64,000 nucleotides of DNA, from assembly GCF_002901445.1 (NCBI RefSeq), contig NZ_PPPD01000001.1, positions 3,044,501-3,108,500 of the forward strand, given 5' to 3'. The stretch comes from Deinococcus koreensis (GTDB taxonomy: Bacteria > Deinococcota > Deinococci > Deinococcales > Deinococcaceae). The position numbers and the translations under genes were made by a program. Positions 59,660 to 64,000 of the stretch are shown here, piece after piece (positions within the stretch are counted from its first letter, which is position 1; each line of letters opens with the position of its first letter). Below the pieces are notes generated by a model. That model was not told the DNA's origin. It made no database searches and saw nothing but the letters and a program-made list of their open reading frames with translations.

Positions 59660-62239
59660 ATGCCGCGCGCCCCTGTGAAACCTGAAGTGATGAGTCCCGT
59701 CGGCGGCGAGCGCCAGCTGCGCGCCGCCGTGGAGGCCGGCGCGGACGCCGTGTTCTTCGGCGTGAACTTCGCGGCCGGGCAGGGGCGCGCCGACGGCGCC
59801 GGCTTCCATGCCCGTGCCAAGGTGGGCTTCGACGCCGAGGCGTTGCCGGAGATCATGCGTGGGTTGCACGAACGGGGCGTGCAGGCCTTCGTGACCTTCA
59901 ACGTGCTCGTCTTCGACCGCGAACTGAGGCAGGCCGAGCGGCAGCTCATCACCCTGGCCGAGTCCGGGGTGGACGCCATCATCGTGCAGGATCACGGCGT
60001 GGCGCGGCTGGCCCGCGAGATCTGCCCCGATCTGCCGGTGCACGGCTCGACCCAGATGAGCATCACGTCGGCCGAGGGCGCCGAACACGCCCGCCGCTTC
60101 GGGGCCAGCCGCGTGGTGCTGGGGCGCGAACTCAGCCTGCGCGACATCGAGCGGATCGCGGGCGCCACCGACCTCGAACTGGAGACCTTCGTGCACGGGG
60201 CGCTGTGCGTGTCGTACTCCGGCCAGTGTTTCTCCTCCGAGGCCTGGGGCGGCCGCTCCGCCAACCGGGGCCAGTGTGCCCAGGCCTGCCGCCTGCCCTA
60301 CGACCTGCTGGTCGACGGCCTGGAGCGCGACCTGGGCGACGCCCGCTACCTGCTCTCGCCCGGCGACCTCTACGCGCTTCATCAGGTGCCGGAACTCGTG
60401 AGGATCGGCGTGAACTGCCTGAAGATCGAGGGCCGCTATAAGGACGCCGAGTTCGTGGCCCTGACCACCGCCGCCTATCGCCGGGCCGTGGACGAGGCCT
60501 GGGCCGGCCGGCCCCTGAGCGTCACGCCTGCCGAGGAGCAGGATCTGGAGCAGGTCTACTCGCGCGGACTGGGGCCGCACTTCATGGCGGGCACCAACCA
60601 CCAGACGGTCGTGCGCGGCCGGGCGCCCCGCCACCGTGGGGTGCGGGTGGGCACCGTGCGCGGCGTGACCGAGCGTGGCGTGCTGGTGGATCTCTCCCAG
60701 AGCGTGAAGCCCGGCGACGGTCTGGTGTTCGACCCCGCCAACTGGCGCACCCCCGAGGGCCGCGAGGAGGGCGGGTTCCTGTACGGCCTGTGGGACGCCG
60801 GGCGTCCGCTGGACGACGACTCGCTGGCCCGCGTGCGCCCCGGTCAGACCCTGGAGCTGCGCTTCGGGCGCGGCGCGGTGGACGGCCGCCGGGTGCGCGT
60901 GGGCGACCCCGTGTGGCGCACCCACGACCCCACGCTGGCCGCCCGCGTGAGGCCGCTGGTGGAGGCCGACGACCCGGTGCAGACCCGGCCCGTGGACGCC
61001 CACTTCAGCGGCCACGTGGGCGAGGCCCCCGCCCTGACCCTGACCGACGAGCACGGCCTGAGCGCGACCGCGACCCTGCAAGAGCCCCTGGCCCCCGCCC
61101 GCAACCGCGCGCTGGACGAGGCGCAGCTCCGGGAGCAGCTGGGCCGGCTGGGCGGCACGCCCTTTCACCTGCGGGCCCTCACGACCGATCTGCAGGGCGC
61201 GGGGTTCCTGCCGGTCAGCGCCCTGAACGCCCTGCGCCGGGAGGCGGTGGCGGCCCTCACCGCGCGGCGCGGCCACGCCCCCGAGCGCCCGACCACCCCG
61301 GCGCTGGACGCGGCCCTGAGGGAAATGCCGGCCACCACGCCTGACGAGGATCAGGCCCCGCGCCTGCACGTCCTCGTCCGCACGCCGGAGCAGCTGGACG
61401 CCGCGCTGGAGGAACGCCCGGACTCCATCACGCTGGACTATCTCGAACTCTACGGACTCAAGCCCAGTGTGGAGCGGGTGAAGGCCGCTGGTATCGCCGT
61501 CCGGGTCGCCAGCCCGCGCATCCTCAAACCCACCGAGCAGAACCTGCAGAAGTTCCTGCTGTCGCTGGGCGCCGGGATTCTGGTGCGCTCCGGCGGGTTG
61601 CTGGAGGGGCTGCAGGCTGAAGCCGGCGCTGCGGAGCTGACCGGCGACTTCAGCCTGAACGCGGCCAATGTCCTCACCGCCCGCGCCCTGCTGGAGCTGG
61701 GTCTGAGCCGCCTCACCCCGACCTACGACCTGAACGCCCAGCAGATCACCGAACTGGCGGGGCTGGTCGGGCCGCTGCGCCTGGAGCCGGTGGCCTACGG
61801 GCATCTGCCGGTCTTCCACACCGAGCACTGCGTCTTCTGCCGCTTCCTGAGCGAGGGCACGGACTACACCAACTGCGGCCACCCCTGCGAGTCCCACCGG
61901 ATCGCCCTGCGGGACGAGCGTGGCCGCAGCCATCCGGTCATGGCCGACGTGGGCTGCCGCAACACCGTCTTCGAGGGCCGCCCGCAGGTCGCCGCCCCCC
62001 ATCTGGACAGCTGGCTCGGGGCGGGCCTGCGCGACTTCCGGCTGGAGTTCGTGCATGAAACGCCCCAGCAGCTCCGCGACGTCATGGCGGCCCACCGCGC
62101 CTACCTGAGCGGGGAGGTCTCCGCCGTGGGGCTGCAGGCACGGCTGGATGCGGTGTCCGACCAGGGCCTCACCGAGGGCAGCCTGTTCGTGCCCCACGAT
62201 TTCGGAACGCTGGACGCCCTGCCCCTGATCGGCACCTGA
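59660..62239 (+). CDS. rlhA: Peptidase U32-family protein, RlhA-like (23S rRNA C2501 hydroxylation)
   Basis: 859 residues. U32 domain (~5-300): EVMSPVGGERQLRAAVEAGADAVFFGVNFAAGQGRADGAGF, STQMSITSAEGAEHARRFGASRVVLGRELSLRDIERI, and the cysteine motif GALCVSYSGQCFSSEAWGGRSANRGQCAQACRLPYDL. A DUF3656-like middle region and a C-terminal region with more cysteines (HTEHCVFCRFLSEGTDYTNCGHPCESHRIAL) follow. Long U32 proteins of this type match E. coli RlhA, which makes 5-hydroxycytidine in 23S rRNA and probably carries an iron-sulfur cluster. It is ~200 residues longer than E. coli RlhA. Confidence 0.85.
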   Translation: MPRAPVKPEVMSPVGGERQLRAAVEAGADAVFFGVNFAAGQGRADGAGFHARAKVGFDAEALPEIMRGLHERGVQAFVTFNVLVFDRELRQAERQLITLAESGVDAIIVQDHGVARLAREICPDLPVHGSTQMSITSAEGAEHARRFGASRVVLGRELSLRDIERIAGATDLELETFVHGALCVSYSGQCFSSEAWGGRSANRGQCAQACRLPYDLLVDGLERDLGDARYLLSPGDLYALHQVPELVRIGVNCLKIEGRYKDAEFVALTTAAYRRAVDEAWAGRPLSVTPAEEQDLEQVYSRGLGPHFMAGTNHQTVVRGRAPRHRGVRVGTVRGVTERGVLVDLSQSVKPGDGLVFDPANWRTPEGREEGGFLYGLWDAGRPLDDDSLARVRPGQTLELRFGRGAVDGRRVRVGDPVWRTHDPTLAARVRPLVEADDPVQTRPVDAHFSGHVGEAPALTLTDEHGLSATATLQEPLAPARNRALDEAQLREQLGRLGGTPFHLRALTTDLQGAGFLPVSALNALRREAVAALTARRGHAPERPTTPALDAALREMPATTPDEDQAPRLHVLVRTPEQLDAALEERPDSITLDYLELYGLKPSVERVKAAGIAVRVASPRILKPTEQNLQKFLLSLGAGILVRSGGLLEGLQAEAGAAELTGDFSLNAANVLTARALLELGLSRLTPTYDLNAQQITELAGLVGPLRLEPVAYGHLPVFHTEHCVFCRFLSEGTDYTNCGHPCESHRIALRDERGRSHPVMADVGCRNTVFEGRPQVAAPHLDSWLGAGLRDFRLEFVHETPQQLRDVMAAHRAYLSGEVSAVGLQARLDAVSDQGLTEGSLFVPHDFGTLDALPLIGT

Positions 62240-62417
62240 TCACGTGAGCTTCATTAGGCAAGCATGAACTGCCTGAGACGGAGCGAAAGGCGTGCAGGAC
62301 GTCACTCATTTAGAGGACTCGGTGCAAAAGCAGGAAATGTCCGCTGCTGGGTCGCGGAAATGCTGAACGGACACCGTGATTCATCCAAGCGTGACGCCTT
62401 CCCCTGTAGGCTGGGCC

Positions 62418-62942
62418 ATGCAGCCTGCGGTGCACCCGGTCAAAGTGGAACTTCACGACGTCCCGGCCATGCGCCACCACACCAACACCGGCATCCGCAG
62501 CGTCCAGACCTATCTCGAGACCGACCACGGTCTGTTCGTGGCACGTGAGTTCATCGCCCATCCCCGGGTGCGCTACTGGCAGGCCCATCTGCTGCCGGCC
62601 CAGAACGTGGTCGTCTGCCGCTACGATTTCCACGGCCGGCGCGAGCACGATTACCACCTGGACATCGCCCAGATCACCCGTAAGGGCGAGGTCTGGACGG
62701 TGCGTGACCTGTACCTCGACATCCTGCTCCACGACGGGCTGATGGCCGAGATCGTGGACACCGACGAACTGCTCTGCGCCCACGAGCACGGCCTGATCGA
62801 CGGGCGCGAGATGCACTGTGCGGTCACCGTGGCCCACGCCACCCTGGCCGCCCTGGCCCGCGCCCGCTACAGCCTGCGCGACTGGCAGGCCGCCCAGGGG
62901 ATCAGGCTCGACTGGTGTGTGGCGCCCCTGACCCCGGCCTGA
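62418..62942 (+). CDS. DUF402-family protein
   Basis: 174 residues: MQPAVHPVKVELHDVPAMRHHTNTGIRSVQTYLETDHGLFVAREFIAHPRVRYWQAHLLPAQNVVVCRYDFHGRREHDYHLDIAQITRKGEVWTVRDLYLDILLHDG.... The Y/D/D acidic pattern near 'DLYLDI...DTDELL' is typical of DUF402, members of which (FomD) hydrolyse nucleotidyl conjugates with metal. TAGGCT lies 5 nt before the ATG. The next gene follows after 2 nt. Confidence 0.8.
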   Translation: MQPAVHPVKVELHDVPAMRHHTNTGIRSVQTYLETDHGLFVAREFIAHPRVRYWQAHLLPAQNVVVCRYDFHGRREHDYHLDIAQITRKGEVWTVRDLYLDILLHDGLMAEIVDTDELLCAHEHGLIDGREMHCAVTVAHATLAALARARYSLRDWQAAQGIRLDWCVAPLTPA

Positions 62943-62944
62943 AC

Positions 62945-63685
62945 GTGACCCGGGGAGTCCAGGCACCGGAACCTCAGACCAGCTCCGCTCAGGCCCGGCT
63001 GGAGGCGGCCCTGCCCGCCGCGCTGGAACGTCTGCGGAGCACCCCTGGCGTGTACGCCGCCCTCTGGTGCGGCTCCGCGTCACGTGGCGAGGCGAACGAA
63101 TACAGCGATCTGGATGTCCACGTGCTGGTCGAGGGCGATCGGCGCTGGCGCTCGAACTTCACCGTGGCGGGCGTGCCGGTCGAGGTGTTCCACAACCCGG
63201 CGCGCAAGGTGAGGGCGATGTTCGCGGCCGGGGACGCCGCCACCATCACCATGTATGCCCAGGGCAGGGTCGTGTGGGAACATCCGGAGCTGGACGCGCT
63301 GGTCGCCGAGGCCCGCGCCCTGTACGTCGCCGGCCCCGCCCCCCGCCCGCTGACCCCCCAGGCCCGCCACGCCCTGATCGACGAGCTGCTGGACGCCCGC
63401 GCGCTGGCGACGGGGAGCGATCCCCGGCACGTGCTGGTGGCGGTCGGGGCCGCTCACGGAGTGGTCGAGGGCCTGTACGCCACGCGCGGCTGGTGGGGGG
63501 TCAAACGCGAGCGCTGGCTGGCCGACCTGCAGGAGCGGGAGCCCGGCGCCGCCCAGGAGGTGCTCGACGTCCTGACTGCAGCGGAGGCCAGGGTTCGGCA
63601 GGCGGCCCTGGAGGCCCTGACCCGGCGCCTGACGGGTGATCTGCAGTACCGGGACGGTCAGAGCGAGCCGCAGCGCGTGGAGTGA
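62945..63685 (+). CDS. Nucleotidyltransferase-fold protein
   Basis: 246 residues from a GTG 2 nt after the DUF402 stop (a GTG ten codons upstream, overlapping, is possible). Pol-beta-type motif: [26 protein letters not shown] (GS...RG...SDxD), then [16 protein letters not shown] with the third carboxylate (E). The C-terminal helical part ([17 protein letters not shown]...[14 protein letters not shown]) may bind substrate. It resembles small aminoglycoside-nucleotidyltransferase-like proteins; the acceptor is unknown. Likely co-transcribed with DUF402. Confidence 0.85.
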   Translation: MTRGVQAPEPQTSSAQARLEAALPAALERLRSTPGVYAALWCGSASRGEANEYSDLDVHVLVEGDRRWRSNFTVAGVPVEVFHNPARKVRAMFAAGDAATITMYAQGRVVWEHPELDALVAEARALYVAGPAPRPLTPQARHALIDELLDARALATGSDPRHVLVAVGAAHGVVEGLYATRGWWGVKRERWLADLQEREPGAAQEVLDVLTAAEARVRQAALEALTRRLTGDLQYRDGQSEPQRVE

Positions 63686-63750
63686 AGCTCAAGACCGGTC
63701 AAGCCTGGGCTCAGCACCTGCGGATGCCGGTCGGTCAGGCTGGAGCGGAC

Positions 63751-64000
63751 ATGCCCGGCTTCCCATCCCGCACCCGCAGCCTCAGCTCTGGCCCCAGCGC
63801 CCGCGGCACCCGCGTGGCCGGCCGCAAGGTGCTGACCCTGATCCTGGCCGGCGGCAAGGGCCAGCGCCTGGGCGTGCTCACGCAGGAACGCGCCAAGCCG
63901 GCCCTGACCTTCGGCGGCACCTACCGGCTGATCGACTTCGCCCTGAGCAACTGTATGCACAGCGGCCTGTCGGACGTCTGGGTGGTCGAGGAATACCAGC
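63751..64000 (+). CDS. glgC: Glucose-1-phosphate adenylyltransferase (5' part)
   Basis: The first ~83 residues, cut by the window end. [59 protein letters not shown] carries the nucleotide-binding LAGGKGxRL and the AKPAL...YRLIDF blocks of ADP-glucose pyrophosphorylase. It makes ADP-glucose for glycogen synthesis and is usually allosterically regulated. The ATG has GGAG 5 nt upstream. The ~25-residue basic N-terminal extension before the core is not typical, and an internal start is possible. Confidence 0.9.
   Translation, partial: MPGFPSRTRSLSSGPSARGTRVAGRKVLTLILAGGKGQRLGVLTQERAKPALTFGGTYRLIDFALSNCMHSGLSDVWVVEEYQ

Noticed and set aside
59645..62197. 850-codon minus-strand frame
   Set aside because: Shadow of the U32 gene; no recognisable domain.

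Overview
The window is high-GC bacterial chromosome and is best read as a Deinococcus species. The evidence is the alpha-aminoadipate (LysW-type) lysine genes (homocitrate synthase and a LysY-like reductase), a fused SecDF, a LEA-like desiccation protein, a YmdB/DR1281-type phosphoesterase, and a promoter layout in which a TAnnnT -10 hexamer sits 5-8 nt upstream of about 18 start codons. That last feature is the signature of leaderless mRNAs, which are known to be common in Deinococcus. Genus is inferred from gene content; species cannot be told. Most of the sequence is ordinary core genome, with no prophage, CRISPR array, rRNA or tRNA that I could see.

Layout. 1-7.0 kb: a minus-strand operon of five envelope-related genes (TPR protein, SPOR protein, Rex redox repressor, lipoprotein, Ig-repeat lipoprotein that runs off the left edge). 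Every stop overlaps the next start. 7.1-12.1 kb: rlmN, a PhzF-like pseudoenzyme, a CdiI-like immunity gene coupled to homocitrate synthase, and lysY. 12.2-14.9 kb: secDF and a small membrane protein. 15.3-20.0 kb: a secreted small protein, then the rimP-nusA-rnpM-infB translation/transcription operon. 20.7-25.2 kb: minC, a LEA-like gene, a DUF1517 protein, a small HNH protein and a PAP2 phosphatase. 25.3-35.3 kb: an ABC ATPase without its permeases, an RhtA-type exporter, a carboxymuconolactone decarboxylase-like protein, alpha-glucan phosphorylase, a PEP-utiliser-like pseudoenzyme, a nucleoside hydrolase, an alpha/beta hydrolase and a peroxiredoxin. 35.5-41.5 kb: a TilS-TadA fusion, thiolase plus a fused 3-oxoacid CoA-transferase, and a RelA/SpoT-type alarmone synthetase. 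41.6-51.2 kb: an active cell-wall amidase, an SDR, then smpB - amidase-like pseudoenzyme - GerMN protein, smc and a hypothetical gene. 51.3-52.4 kb: one complete IS630-type insertion sequence with an A8 frameshift site. 52.4-64 kb: alpha-amylase, cupin, PEP carboxylase, YmdB phosphoesterase, ABM protein, universal stress protein, U32/RlhA-like protein, DUF402 protein, nucleotidyltransferase and the start of glgC.

Themes. Glycogen/alpha-glucan metabolism recurs (phosphorylase, amylase, glgC). Three genes encode enzyme folds that have lost visible catalytic residues (PhzF-like, Amidase_3-like, PEP-utiliser-like). The intergenic spaces hold several small palindromic or terminal-inverted-repeat elements. 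The clearest is a 175-bp element with perfect 19-bp ends and a candidate 4-bp target duplication abutting the tilS-tadA stop codon. I did not find a clear multi-gene system of unknown type. The most unusual items are the CdiI-like gene inside the lysine operon, the TIR elements, the TilS-TadA fusion and the paired active/dead amidases.
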